Origin: Dehalococcoidia bacterium
Lineage (GTDB): Bacteria; Chloroflexota; Dehalococcoidia; UBA2979
Direction: 5' to 3'
NCBI GenBank assembly: GCA_028279505.1
Contig: JANQNP010000032.1
Span: 1-64,000, forward strand
DNA length: 64,000 nt
The notes below the pieces were generated by a model. That model searched no databases, had not been told where the DNA came from, and saw only the letters and a program-made list of their open reading frames with translations. The stretch's first letter is position 1. The number at the start of each line of letters is the position of its first letter. The position numbers and the translations under genes were made by a program. Below are positions 8,156 through 16,618 of the stretch, piece after piece.

Positions 8156-8788
8156 ATGGCTCTCATGAACTACTGCCCGCGCTGCGCCAACCCACTGACC
8201 ACGAAGCACGACGGGGGTCGCGACCGCCAGGCCTGCCCGGACGAGAGCTGTGGCTTCATCCACTTCGGCGATTTCTCGATCGGCTGCTCCGGCGTCGTCC
8301 TCCGCGAGGAAGCGGGCGAGACGAAGGCGCTGCTCGTGCAGCGCGGCCAGAACCCCTTCGCCGGGTCGTGGCAGCTCCCGGGCGGCTACGCCGAGCACGA
8401 CGAGCCGCTCTCCCTCGCCGTCGAGCGCGAGGTCGAGGAGGAAGCGAACGTCATCGCCAAGGTCCGCGACGTCGTCGCGTTCCGCCACTCGCTCGCCGGC
8501 ACGATCGGCGGGCCGAGCACCAACATCTACATGATCTTCCGCCTCGACCTGATCGAGGGCGAACCACGCCACGACGGCGTCGAGATCGCCGACGCCGGCT
8601 TCTTCAGCCTCGCCGAGATGGAGCGGATGGAGGCGGTGCAGGGCCTCTCCCGCTGGGGCATCGAACAGGCCCTGATCACCAACCCCGGCTCCGGCCTCTC
8701 ACCCGACCGCCGCGCCCCGGGCGCCGAGCGCCCCGGCTGGCAGCTCTTCGGCCTCGAGGACATCGACCCCACCGTCTGGCGCCGCTAA
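8156..8788 (+). CDS. NUDIX hydrolase with N-terminal zinc ribbon
   Basis: The 210-residue protein begins with a zinc ribbon, CPRCANPL then CPDESCGF, as in NADH pyrophosphatase-like NUDIX proteins. The NUDIX box is GGYAEHDEPLSLAVEREVEEE, with the catalytic R-E-x-x-E-E helix intact; the usual following glycine is replaced (E-E-A-N-V). Such enzymes hydrolyse nucleoside-diphosphate derivatives such as NADH, ADP-ribose or damaged nucleotides. The ATG at 8156 is preferred over an upstream TTG because GAGGAGG lies directly ahead. It is followed 34 bases later by the amidohydrolase gene and may share its transcript. Confidence 0.88.
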   Translation: MALMNYCPRCANPLTTKHDGGRDRQACPDESCGFIHFGDFSIGCSGVVLREEAGETKALLVQRGQNPFAGSWQLPGGYAEHDEPLSLAVEREVEEEANVIAKVRDVVAFRHSLAGTIGGPSTNIYMIFRLDLIEGEPRHDGVEIADAGFFSLAEMERMEAVQGLSRWGIEQALITNPGSGLSPDRRAPGAERPGWQLFGLEDIDPTVWRR

Positions 8789-8822
8789 CCACCGCCCGAG
8801 GACCGCACAGAGACGAGGCCCG

Positions 8823-10400
8823 ATGTTCGACCTGGTGCTACGCGGCGGCGACGTCGTCGACGGAACCGGCGCGCCACGCATCCGCGCGGACGTGGGCGTC
8901 ACTGGCGACGAGATCAGCGCGATCGGCACCATCGAGGACGCCGAGACCCGCGAGGCGATCGACGTCTCCGGCCTCGTCGTCGCACCCGGCTTCATCGATA
9001 CCCACGCCCACTCCGACGGCGCGCTGCTGAACGATCCCCAGCATGAGAACGGCCTCCGCCAGGGCATCACCACCGAGATCATCGCCCAGGACGGCATGTC
9101 GTTCGCCCCACTGTCGCCCGAGAACTTCGAGGCCCATCGGCAGTACCTCGGCGGCATCCTCCAGCCACCGCCCGAAGACCTCGACACCAGCTCGATCGCC
9201 AGGTTCCTCGACCGCTACGACGGCGCCGGCTGCAACACCGTCATGCTCGTCCCCCACGGCCCGATCCGCCTCGAGACCCTCGGCTTCGAGGACCTGCCGC
9301 TCGAGGGCGATCCGCTGACCGAAGCCCGTCGACTCGTCGCCGAGGGTATGGTCGACGGCGCGCGTGGCCTCGCCACCGGCCTCTCGTACTACCCGCAGTC
9401 CTACAGCACGACCGAGGAGCTGACCGCGCTCTGTGAGGTCGTCGCCGAGCACGATGGCGTCTACGTCACCCACATCCGCAACCACAACAACGATCGCGCG
9501 TTCGGCGGCGGTGGTATCCCCGAGGCGCTCGAGATCGGCCGCCGCAGCGGCGTGAAGGTGCACATCTCGCACTACCGCACGAGCGTCCCAAACGCCGGCC
9601 AGACTGAGGAGCTGATGGCCGACATCGACGCGGCGAAGTCCCAGGGCATCGACGTCACCATCGAGTGCTACCCGTACGTCGTCGGCTCCACCATCCCCGG
9701 GTACTTCCTGCCCGGCGAGTTCCACGAGGGTGGCGCCGAAGGCATGCTCGCCCGCCTCGGGACGGCCGACGGCTACCAGGCGGCGCTCCGAGCGCTCGAG
9801 GCGTGGGGCGGCGTCCTCGACACCGGCTGCTGGACGTACGTCGCCTCCGAGGCCAACCAGTCGCTGATCGGCGTCGGCTTCGCCGACGCCGCGGCCGATC
9901 GCGGCGTCTCGGTCGAGCAGATGATGCTCGACGTGATGCTCGAGGAGCGGCTGCAGTGCGGCTTCCGCTACGCGCCGAGCCCGAGCGTCGGCCGCATCCG
10001 CCAGGTCGAGGCCGACATCATGGAGCTCCTCGATCGCGACGACTACATGATCGGCAGCGACGCGATCCCGTTGCCCGGGATCCCCCACCCGCGCGCCTAC
10101 GGGTGTTTTCCCCGCTTCGTCGGCCGCCTCCGTCGCCGCCACCACCGCCCGCTCGAGCAGGTCATTCAGCGCGTCACCCAGAACCCGGCGCGTCGATTCA
10201 ACCTCGAGCGCCGGGGCGAGGTCCGCGAGGGCTTCGTCGCCGACCTCGTGGTGTTCGACGAGGACCAGATCGTCGACCTCGCAACCTTCGAGGATCCAGC
10301 CGTCCCGCCGGCCGGGATCCCCTACGTCCTCGTCAACGGCCAGGTCGCCGTCGATCGCGGCGGTGTGACGGGCACGCTCGCCGGGCGGGCGGTTCGTTGA
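8823..10400 (+). CDS. N-acyl-D-amino-acid deacylase family amidohydrolase
   Basis: The 525-residue protein has the D-aminoacylase/dihydroorotase-like layout. An N-terminal beta region starts FDLVLRGGDVVDGTGAP; the metal site is FIDTHAHSDG (H-x-H); GLSYYPQSYSTTEEL and YVTHIRNHN follow; a C-terminal sandwich ends FVADLVVFDEDQIVDL. It is expected to deacylate N-acyl-D-amino acids or related amides in the cytoplasm using one or two zinc ions. No signal peptide is present. It lies between a NUDIX gene and a YeiH-family gene without an obvious pathway link, and the true substrate is open. Confidence 0.87.
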   Translation: MFDLVLRGGDVVDGTGAPRIRADVGVTGDEISAIGTIEDAETREAIDVSGLVVAPGFIDTHAHSDGALLNDPQHENGLRQGITTEIIAQDGMSFAPLSPENFEAHRQYLGGILQPPPEDLDTSSIARFLDRYDGAGCNTVMLVPHGPIRLETLGFEDLPLEGDPLTEARRLVAEGMVDGARGLATGLSYYPQSYSTTEELTALCEVVAEHDGVYVTHIRNHNNDRAFGGGGIPEALEIGRRSGVKVHISHYRTSVPNAGQTEELMADIDAAKSQGIDVTIECYPYVVGSTIPGYFLPGEFHEGGAEGMLARLGTADGYQAALRALEAWGGVLDTGCWTYVASEANQSLIGVGFADAAADRGVSVEQMMLDVMLEERLQCGFRYAPSPSVGRIRQVEADIMELLDRDDYMIGSDAIPLPGIPHPRAYGCFPRFVGRLRRRHHRPLEQVIQRVTQNPARRFNLERRGEVREGFVADLVVFDEDQIVDLATFEDPAVPPAGIPYVLVNGQVAVDRGGVTGTLAGRAVR

Positions 10401-10452
10401 GCACGGCCTCCACGGCGCGTAGGGTGCGTCCTTCGACGCAGGAGGCACGCCG

Positions 10453-11505
10453 GTGACGGCGACCGGACAGACCACGCAGGCGCCGAGCTGGCTGGGCCGC
10501 TACGGCCCGGGCCTACTGCTGTGCGCGTTCGTCGCCGGCATCGCCTGGGGGATCGTCGAGGTCGAGAAGGGACTCATCGACGACGCCGTCGTCGACGCCC
10601 TCGTCGTCGCGATGATCCTCGGCGTGCTGCTCCGCAACCTCGTGACGCTCCCGGCCAGCGTCGACGACGGCGCGAAGTACGCCTCGAAGCAGGTCCTCGA
10701 GGCCTCGGTCTTCCTCCTCGGCGCGAGCGTCGACGTCGGTCAGATCGTCGAGGCCGGGCTCCCACTGTTCCTGCTGATCACCTTCTCGGTCGCCACCGGC
10801 CTGACCTTCGCCTGGGCGTTCGGCACCTTCGTCATGGGCCTCCCCTCGCGCCTGTCGGTGCTGGTCGGCGTTGGCAACTCGATCTGCGGCAACTCGGCCG
10901 TCGCCGCCGTCGCACCCGCCATCCGCGCCACACCGGACGAGGTCGCGGCCGCCATCGGCATCAGCGCGATCATGGGCCTCGGCCAGGTGCTCCTGCTGCC
11001 GCTCTTCGCGCCGGGCCTCGACATGACTAACTACCAGTACGGGATCCTCGCCGGCATCTCCGTCTACGCGGTGCCACAGGTCGTGGCCGCCTCGTTCGCG
11101 GTATCGAACCTCTCCGGTCAGACCGCCACGCTCGTCAAGCTCGTCCGCGTGCTCTTCCTCGGCCCGATGATCATCGTGCTCGGCCTGCTGCACCGAGACG
11201 GCTCAGCCGACGCGCCCTCAAAGACGCTCGTGCAGCAGCTCAAGGTCTACGTCCCGTGGTTCGTCGCCGGCTTCCTCTTCCTCGCGGCGCTGCGCAGCCT
11301 CGACGTGATCGGCGCCGACCTCGGCGACGACGCCAAAACCCTCAGCAAGGTGCTCTTCGCCGTCGCCATGGTCGGCCTCGGCATCGGCGTGAACCTCCGC
11401 CGCGTCAGCGCCGTCGGCCCGAAGGTCGCCGCCACCGTCCTCGCCGCGATGACCTTCATGATCCTCGCCGGCACGATCGGCACCTTCGCCCTCGACCTCA
11501 CCTAG
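10453..11505 (+). CDS. YeiH family putative sulfate exporter (UPF0324)
   Basis: This 350-residue membrane protein has about ten hydrophobic segments and family landmarks: the early LGVLLRNLVTLP, then EASVFLLGASVDVGQIVEAG, VGVGNSICGNSAVAAVAPAI and the final MVGLGIGVNLRRVSAVGPK. Some homologues have been linked to sulfonate or sulfite metabolism, but transport has rarely been shown. A GTG start follows a GGAGG-type site. Convergent to it lies an ABC operon that may import sulfur compounds, so a sulfur link is possible but inferred. A hairpin element follows the stop within ten bases. Confidence 0.85.
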   Translation: MTATGQTTQAPSWLGRYGPGLLLCAFVAGIAWGIVEVEKGLIDDAVVDALVVAMILGVLLRNLVTLPASVDDGAKYASKQVLEASVFLLGASVDVGQIVEAGLPLFLLITFSVATGLTFAWAFGTFVMGLPSRLSVLVGVGNSICGNSAVAAVAPAIRATPDEVAAAIGISAIMGLGQVLLLPLFAPGLDMTNYQYGILAGISVYAVPQVVAASFAVSNLSGQTATLVKLVRVLFLGPMIIVLGLLHRDGSADAPSKTLVQQLKVYVPWFVAGFLFLAALRSLDVIGADLGDDAKTLSKVLFAVAMVGLGIGVNLRRVSAVGPKVAATVLAAMTFMILAGTIGTFALDLT

Positions 11506-11513
11506 GCCCCTTC

Positions 11514-11547
11514 GGCCCCCTTCGGGGGTTTGATGACGCTTCGCGCC
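11514..11547 (+). terminator. Tandem UUC-loop hairpin element, copy 1 (3' end of the YeiH-family gene)
   Basis: A CCCCC-TTC-GGGGG hairpin (11516-11528) is followed by TTTGAT and then GACGCTTCGCGCC (11535-11547), which folds as CGC-TTC-GCG. It begins about ten bases after the stop codon. The same 13-mer occurs inverted at 11681-11693 and, except for its last base, at 29562-29573, so this is one copy of a repeated element that probably acts as a terminator. Confidence 0.6.
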
Positions 11548-11680
11548 TAGACTTGGGAAGGGTCGAGGTAGTTCAACCCTCGGTGCGCGAAGACCGGCCA
11601 CGCTCGGCGCCGGCGCGCACATGACCGACCGCACTCGACACCACCGAGGCCACGAAGTCACACCGACCCCCACCCCACAA

Positions 11681-11715
11681 GGCGCGAAGCGTCCAATAGG
11701 GGTCGAAGACCCTCA
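11681..11715 (-). terminator. Tandem UUC-loop hairpin element, copy 2 (3' end of the ABC permease gene)
   Basis: Read leftward, the permease TGA (11715-11713) is followed with no gap by GGGTCTTCGACCCC, a stem with a TTC loop, then TATT, then GGACGCTTCGCGCC, the shared 13-mer. It faces copy 1 across the convergent gap between the two genes. No other gene was seen in the 207-base gap. Confidence 0.6.
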
Positions 11716-12582
11716 GATGCGGTATTGCTGGCGGGCGACCGGTCCTGCCTGCATCTGCGGCACCGAGGTGGCGACGACCGGCCGAGTGCGCTCGCGCCGG
11801 CGGGGCGTCAGCAGGTAGTGGGCGATCCGATCGAGGATGATCCCGATGATGCCGATCACGATGATCGCCGCCACCACCTCCGGGTAGTTGAAACGGTCGC
11901 GCGCATCGAGGATGAAGAACCCCAGGCCGGAATCGACGCCGAGCATCTCGGCAGGCACGAGGATGATCCACGCCGTGGTCATCCCGAGGCGGATGCCGGT
12001 CAGCACCTCGGTGCGGATGCCCGGCCACACGATCGTGCGCAACGTCTCGAGGCGGGTCGCGCCGAGCGACCGGCTCAGCATCAGCCAGTCACGATCGAGG
12101 GAGGACACACCAGCGGCGGTGCTGAGCGTGATCGGCCAGACCGCGCCGATGGCGGTCAGGAAGTAGACCGGCGCGTCCCCGACGCCGAACAGGATGATCG
12201 CCAGCGGCGTCCACGAGAGCGGCGAGACCATCCGCAGGAACGATGTCGCTGGCGTCGCCGCGAGGTTGAAGATCCGGAACCCGCCCATCGCCATGCCGAG
12301 CGGGATGCCGACCGCCGTCGCGATGCCGAGGCCGACGACGATCCGCTTCACGCTCGCGGTGATGTGCCGGTTCAGATCGCCGCTCGCGAGGAGATCGCGC
12401 AGCTCGGGCAGGCCGAGCCGCGGCGACCAGTCCGCGAGGAAGCTCTCCGGATCGACGAACAGCTCGATCCACGCCAGCCACAACAGCATGAACGCGACGA
12501 GGCCGGCGATCGGAATCCCAACCGCCAACGCGACCTTCGCCGCGGTGCCTCGCGATCCGGCCGTGTTGGGGCTGATCGTCAC
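11713..12582 (-). CDS. ABC transporter permease, SsuC/TauC/NrtB type
   Basis: The 289-residue protein has about six membrane segments and the EAA-type loop LSRSLGATRLETLRTIVWPG that contacts the ATPase. VGIPLGMAMGGF and WPITLSTAAGVSSLD are typical of aliphatic sulfonate/taurine/nitrate importers. The GTG start at 12582 is chosen because it overlaps the binding-protein stop (GTGA); an upstream extension in the same frame is low-complexity and covers the neighbouring gene in another frame. It is the last gene of the leftward operon, and its stop abuts the hairpin element. Confidence 0.9.
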   Translation of the reverse strand: MTISPNTAGSRGTAAKVALAVGIPIAGLVAFMLLWLAWIELFVDPESFLADWSPRLGLPELRDLLASGDLNRHITASVKRIVVGLGIATAVGIPLGMAMGGFRIFNLAATPATSFLRMVSPLSWTPLAIILFGVGDAPVYFLTAIGAVWPITLSTAAGVSSLDRDWLMLSRSLGATRLETLRTIVWPGIRTEVLTGIRLGMTTAWIILVPAEMLGVDSGLGFFILDARDRFNYPEVVAAIIVIGIIGIILDRIAHYLLTPRRRERTRPVVATSVPQMQAGPVARQQYRI

Positions 12583-13844
12583 ACGTCGATCCGCTCTTCG
12601 CGCGTGAGCCCATCGAGGTCGAACTTGCCGGGGCCGCCCAGGCGCTCGATCGCCGATCGCGCGAACTGGTCGGCGATCAGCTGTTCGTGCGCCTCGGTCG
12701 GGTCGAGCGTGTCGAGGAAGGAGCGATCGCCCTCGACGACCGTCAGCTTCATCTGGCGGACCAGCTCCTCGGTGTACGACTGGAACGGGAACGGCTGGAA
12801 GTCGATCCGCTGCGTGTCCCAATCCGCGTGCGTGATCGCACCGCTGGCGGTGTACTCGTCCAGGTCGTAGTGCGTGAGCGCGCGCTCGATCGCCGGAAGC
12901 GGCTGCGGGAGGTAGCCCTCGCCGTCCGCGGAGAGCAGGCTCGCCGCCTCGGAACGGTTCTCGCGGATGTAGACCTGGGCGTCGGCGACCGAGTCAACGA
13001 CGGCCTGCGCCCAGTTCGGCTTCTCCTCGACGTCCGACTGGTGCATGACGACGACGCAGCACGCGTGGTCGAGCCAGACGTCCGGGATGAAGCGGAACAC
13101 CTTGCCGACGTCGTTGATCTCGGCGACCGCGTTGAACGGGTCCGCCACGATGTAGCCCTGGATCGAGTTGTTCGCCAACGCCGGCGGCATGTCCGGCGGC
13201 GGCATCACGATCAGCTTCACCTCGCCCTTCGAGGCGTCGGCGTCGCCCTGGGTGATGGCGGTCAGACCAGCGTCGCGCAGCAGCATCTGCAGCACCGTGT
13301 TGTGGATCGAGTACCAGAACGGCACCGCGACGGTCGCCCCGGCGAGCTGATCCATCGAGTCGATCTCGAAACGGGTCGTGAGTGCGGAACCGCCGTTGTG
13401 GTTCCACGCGACGAGGTTCATCTGCACGCCCTGGCCGAATCGCAGCCAGATCGCCATCGGCATCAGGATGTGGACGACGTCCACCTGCCGCGCTTGGAAG
13501 GCCTCGGCGAGCGAGGACCAGCTGCGGAAGAGCGTGGGGCGTGGCGCCTCGAGACCGTAGCTCTCGTAGATGCCATTGCCGTGCGCGGCCAGCAGGGGTG
13601 AGGCATCAGTGATCGGCAGGTAGCCGACGCGCACCTGCGTCTGCTCGAGCGCACCCGCGTCAGCACCGTCTCCGTCGCCGGCGGAAGCAGTAGGGGTGGC
13701 CTCATCCTCCCCGTCGTCGCCGCAGCCGATCAGCGCAGCACCGGCAAGTCCGACAGCGCCAACGCCGGCCATGCGCAGAAAGCGACGCCGCGGAACGGGG
13801 AGCACACGGAGGTTGAGATCGGTCACATCGGTCAGAGCGGTCAT
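12579..13844 (-). CDS. ABC transporter substrate-binding lipoprotein, SsuA/NrtA-like
   Basis: The 421-residue precursor has an RRRFLRMAGVGAVG Tat-like signal and lipobox GAALIGCG. A short acidic/Thr-rich linker precedes the binding domain, which opens VRVGYLPITDASPLLAAHG. Features shared with nitrate/sulfonate/taurine-binding proteins include VDVVHILMPMAIWLRFG and a YIVADPFNAVAE hinge. It should bind a small organic or inorganic anion outside the membrane. The ATG at 13844 is preferred over an in-frame TTG ten codons upstream because the TTG extension adds residues before the signal peptide. The ligand is not defined. Confidence 0.88.
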   Translation of the reverse strand: MTALTDVTDLNLRVLPVPRRRFLRMAGVGAVGLAGAALIGCGDDGEDEATPTASAGDGDGADAGALEQTQVRVGYLPITDASPLLAAHGNGIYESYGLEAPRPTLFRSWSSLAEAFQARQVDVVHILMPMAIWLRFGQGVQMNLVAWNHNGGSALTTRFEIDSMDQLAGATVAVPFWYSIHNTVLQMLLRDAGLTAITQGDADASKGEVKLIVMPPPDMPPALANNSIQGYIVADPFNAVAEINDVGKVFRFIPDVWLDHACCVVVMHQSDVEEKPNWAQAVVDSVADAQVYIRENRSEAASLLSADGEGYLPQPLPAIERALTHYDLDEYTASGAITHADWDTQRIDFQPFPFQSYTEELVRQMKLTVVEGDRSFLDTLDPTEAHEQLIADQFARSAIERLGGPGKFDLDGLTREERIDV

Positions 13845-13913
13845 GGGAAAGCAGTCCTGTCGAAACGTCCTCAAACGTGGCTGGGGAAGCGGGGCGCGCC
13901 CCGCGGTTAGCTC

Positions 13914-14723
13914 CTACACACCCGCGGCCACCTGCGCGCTCGTCTCCGCCGGCATCGAGGCGAGTTGCCCCGGCCGCTCCAGGCCGCGGTAGGTCGCGAG
14001 GATCTCCCGCTTCAGCTCGTCCGCCGCCTGGCTCCCGCGCTCGGCTCGCGTCGCGCGGTCGAGGCGCCAGCTCTGCACGATCGTCCCCGGCGCCGGCGAC
14101 ATCATCGCCACCCGGTCTCCGAGGAAGACCGCCTCATCGACGTCATGCGTCACGATCACCGCGGTCAGGCCAAGGCTCTGCTGAATGCCCACGAGCCAGT
14201 CCTGCATCGAGGCGCGCGTGAGCGGGTCCAGCGCGGAGAACGGCTCATCGAGGAGCACGATCTGCGGATTGGTGACGACCGTCCGCGCCACCGAAACGCG
14301 CTGTGCCTGCCCGCCGGACAGCTCGTCCGGGTACGCCTCGATCAGCTCGCTCAGGCCGAACTCGGCGATCGTGGAGCGCACCGCCTCGTCGTCCGCCGCA
14401 CCTCGGTGGGCGCGGTAGCGCAGGCCGAGCTTCACGTTCTCGAGGACGGTGAGCCACGGCAGCAGCAGCGGCTGCTGGAACACGACGCCGACGCGCGACG
14501 CCGCGTCTCCGCCGGCCGGCCAGCTGATCTCGCCGCCGCTCAACTCATCGAGGCCCGCGATCGCCCGCAGCAGCGTGCTCTTCCCGCACCCGCTGGGTCC
14601 GAGCAGCGCCAGGATCTCCCCGGACTCGACATCGAGGTCGACACGGGAGAAGACGGGCGTCTCATGCCCGCCGTTGACGTACGCCTTCGCGGCGTCGGTT
14701 ACTCGGAGCGCGACAGCAGCCAT
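13914..14723 (-). CDS. ABC transporter ATP-binding protein, SsuB/TauB type
   Basis: The 269-residue ATPase has Walker A GPSGCGKST, signature LSGGQAQRVSVARTVV, Walker B VLLDEPFSALD and H-loop VTHDVDEAVFLGDRV. These are typical of sulfonate/taurine/nitrate importers. It energises the permease encoded two genes downstream. Its ATG lies 25 bases inside the 3' end of the acyl-CoA-dehydrogenase-like gene, indicating tight coupling with that enzyme. About 70 bases separate it from the binding-protein gene. Confidence 0.92.
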   Translation of the reverse strand: MAAVALRVTDAAKAYVNGGHETPVFSRVDLDVESGEILALLGPSGCGKSTLLRAIAGLDELSGGEISWPAGGDAASRVGVVFQQPLLLPWLTVLENVKLGLRYRAHRGAADDEAVRSTIAEFGLSELIEAYPDELSGGQAQRVSVARTVVTNPQIVLLDEPFSALDPLTRASMQDWLVGIQQSLGLTAVIVTHDVDEAVFLGDRVAMMSPAPGTIVQSWRLDRATRAERGSQAADELKREILATYRGLERPGQLASMPAETSAQVAAGV

Positions 14724-15826
14724 CGCAGCTGGACCTCCGTCGGCGCCTGGATCGGCAGGAACGAGACCTCACGCAGGCGGCGCGCGGTGTCGCTGGTTCG
14801 CACGTAGCCACGACCGCCGACCGTCTTGAGCTCGAGCGCGACGGCATCCACGGCGAGCCGCCCCCAGTCGAGCCGCAGCTGCAGCACGTCGCGAGTCTCG
14901 AGGGTGCGCCGGTCCTCGGTGCGGGCGAACGCGCGCAGCCGCTCCACGGCCGAGTCGTAGCGCGCCTCGAGGGCCGCGAAGTCCTCGAGGAGCACCTCGC
15001 GGGGGCCGGTCATCCCCGGTCGCGCCTCGCTGAGCGCGCGCTCGCTGATCCCCCAGCAGAACGAACACTGGATCAGGATGAACGTGGCGAACACCCGCTC
15101 GAAGAAGTCGGGGAAGTCCTGCGTCAGCACCATCGACGCGTCGATCCGCGCCTCCTCGAAGAAGGGCGAGGTCGAGTTGGTCGACTGCAGCGCCAGCAGG
15201 TCCGGGTAGCCCGAGTCGCGGAAGCCGGGCGTTGCCTCGGTGTAGGCGAACACGACGCGATCCGAGGGGTCATCCTCGTTCGCGGCAGCGACCACCGAGA
15301 CGAACGGCGCGCGCACGTTGCTCGCCCACGCGATCCGGCCGTTCGCGATTAGATCGTCGCCGTCGCGCCGGAACGTCACGGGCAACGGCACCTCACCGAG
15401 GTAGTTCGCGGCGGCCGAGGCGAACGAGGTCGAGCCCAACACGTCGCCCGTCAGCAGCTGCGGCAGCAGCGTCTCGCGCAGCGCGCAGTGGCCGTCCGCC
15501 TGGTTCAGGTACTCGATGCCCATGCGGTGACACCAGATCGAGAACGCCTGGCTCATGTCGTAGCGGGCGACGGCGGCCGTCACCTCGGACATCCGCTCGA
15601 GCGGCCCGGTGTCGGCGCGGCCGTACACGCCCACCTCGGTCAGCCCGAGCCCGCCGAGGAAGGCGAGCCCATCGCGCAGCGACGCGCGGTCCGCGTCCAC
15701 GTCGGCGGCGCGCGGCTCGAAGTAGGCGCGGAGCTGCTCCAGCAGCTCCGGGTCGTCGCGCAGCGGTCCGTCGGACAGCACCGGGTCCGACAGCGGCGCG
15801 GCTGCCTGGGGAGAGGCGGTGGTCAT
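14699..15826 (-). CDS. Acyl-CoA dehydrogenase-fold flavoprotein of the importer operon
   Basis: The 375-residue protein shows the acyl-CoA dehydrogenase order: helical N-domain, middle beta domain (GDVLGSTSFASAAANYLGEVP, FRRDGDDLIANGRIAWASN) and C-terminal helical domain (TVGGRGYVRTSDTARRLREV). The usual C-terminal E-G-T catalytic glutamate position reads Q-A-P-T. A glutamate in PDFFERVF sits where isovaleryl-CoA-type enzymes place theirs, so dehydrogenase activity is not excluded. Location inside an SsuABC-like operon recalls flavin-dependent desulfurising or N-hydroxylating members of this fold (DszC/SfnB-like), which is inference. The gene starts 4 bases after the DUF4242 gene and overlaps the ATPase gene. 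Confidence 0.75.
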   Translation of the reverse strand: MTTASPQAAAPLSDPVLSDGPLRDDPELLEQLRAYFEPRAADVDADRASLRDGLAFLGGLGLTEVGVYGRADTGPLERMSEVTAAVARYDMSQAFSIWCHRMGIEYLNQADGHCALRETLLPQLLTGDVLGSTSFASAAANYLGEVPLPVTFRRDGDDLIANGRIAWASNVRAPFVSVVAAANEDDPSDRVVFAYTEATPGFRDSGYPDLLALQSTNSTSPFFEEARIDASMVLTQDFPDFFERVFATFILIQCSFCWGISERALSEARPGMTGPREVLLEDFAALEARYDSAVERLRAFARTEDRRTLETRDVLQLRLDWGRLAVDAVALELKTVGGRGYVRTSDTARRLREVSFLPIQAPTEVQLRWLLSRSE

Positions 15827-15829
15827 CTG

Positions 15830-16357
15830 CTAGTCGCCGATGCGGGTCAGGCGGTCGATCGGTGTGCTGACCGCATCGCGAGCGCGGCGCACCGCTTCCT
15901 CGTCCGGTGCGTCGTAGAAGCAGAGGCACTTGATCGCGTCCTGCCGGACGTACGTCCGCATGAACGTAGTCTCCGGCACGTTCTCGTAGAGGTGCGCCTT
16001 CGCCTTCTTGTTCGTCAGGTACTGGTCGAGCCCGATCTCCTCCGGGATGTCCCACTCGACGAGGTAGTTCGCGGCGCCGCGGTGCGCCTTCACCTCGTCG
16101 AGGGTCGGGCCGACGAGCTGCACCGGGATCACGGCGTCGAACTCGAGCTCGTTGTGTCGCAGCAGCCCCTCGAGGACCTCCGAGCTGTGGTGCTCGATGA
16201 TCCCGTACACCACGCCGAGGTCGCGCCCGTACTGCACCTCGATCAGCTCACCGTTGGCTCTCGAGGTGGCGTCCGCGATCCGGTCGAACACCGGCTGGAC
16301 GGCGTCCTGCGCCGCCCCGGTCGGTGCGGGGACTTCGATCAAGAAGAGATCAGCCAT
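15830..16357 (-). CDS. DUF4242 domain protein, first gene of the importer operon
   Basis: The 175-residue protein has a C-terminal half (about residues 110-170) fitting DUF4242: F-M-R-T-Y-V-R-Q-D-A-I-K, then C-L-C-F-Y-D-A-P-D-E-E-A-V-R-R-A-R, then P-I-D-R-L. The N-terminal half (FLIEVPAP, later YGIIEHHSSEVLEGLLRH) is less clear and may be a second divergent ferredoxin-like unit. One DUF4242 protein (SCO4226) is known to bind nickel; function is otherwise unknown. The start is set at MADLF because the longer frame upstream covers the promoter. It lies just downstream of a strong promoter/operator. Confidence 0.75.
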   Translation of the reverse strand: MADLFLIEVPAPTGAAQDAVQPVFDRIADATSRANGELIEVQYGRDLGVVYGIIEHHSSEVLEGLLRHNELEFDAVIPVQLVGPTLDEVKAHRGAANYLVEWDIPEEIGLDQYLTNKKAKAHLYENVPETTFMRTYVRQDAIKCLCFYDAPDEEAVRRARDAVSTPIDRLTRIGD

Positions 16358-16400
16358 GGTCTGGTGGAGCCTCCCGTGCCGGCGGATCGGAATTCCTGCA

Positions 16401-16420
16401 TAACCTGAGTGATTTAGTCG
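16401..16420 (-). promoter_or_regulatory. Rrf2/IscR-like operator over the start of the DUF4242 operon
   Basis: Read leftward the site is CGACTAAATCACTCAGGTTA. It resembles the type-1 IscR/Rrf2 pattern G-A-C-T-A-N5-A-C-T-C-x-G-G. It lies about 7 bases beyond the -10 box, where a bound regulator would block transcription. The match is by eye only; no Rrf2 gene is in the window. Confidence 0.4.
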
Positions 16421-16427
16421 TGAAATA

Positions 16428-16455
16428 ACTATAGAGCCCTCCTCGGAAGGGTCAA
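16428..16455 (-). promoter_or_regulatory. Sigma70-type promoter of the DUF4242/ABC operon
   Basis: Leftward TTGACC (16455-16450), a 16-base spacer, then TATAGT (16433-16428), in a locally AT-rich patch of an otherwise GC-rich window. It lies about 70 bases before the DUF4242 ATG and is the best promoter match seen in the window. Confidence 0.65.
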
Positions 16456-16618
16456 GGGAGGCGGGATCACACGCGGCGTCGCCCCGATCTCGGTGTGCCG
16501 AACGGGACGACGCTAGGAACAGAGTGAGTAGAATCGGCGCGGTAGGTGACCCCACCCGCTCCGCGCCGCTCCGGCGGCCGTGAAGCGGCGGCACGAAACT
16601 GACGAACCGAGGACTTCC

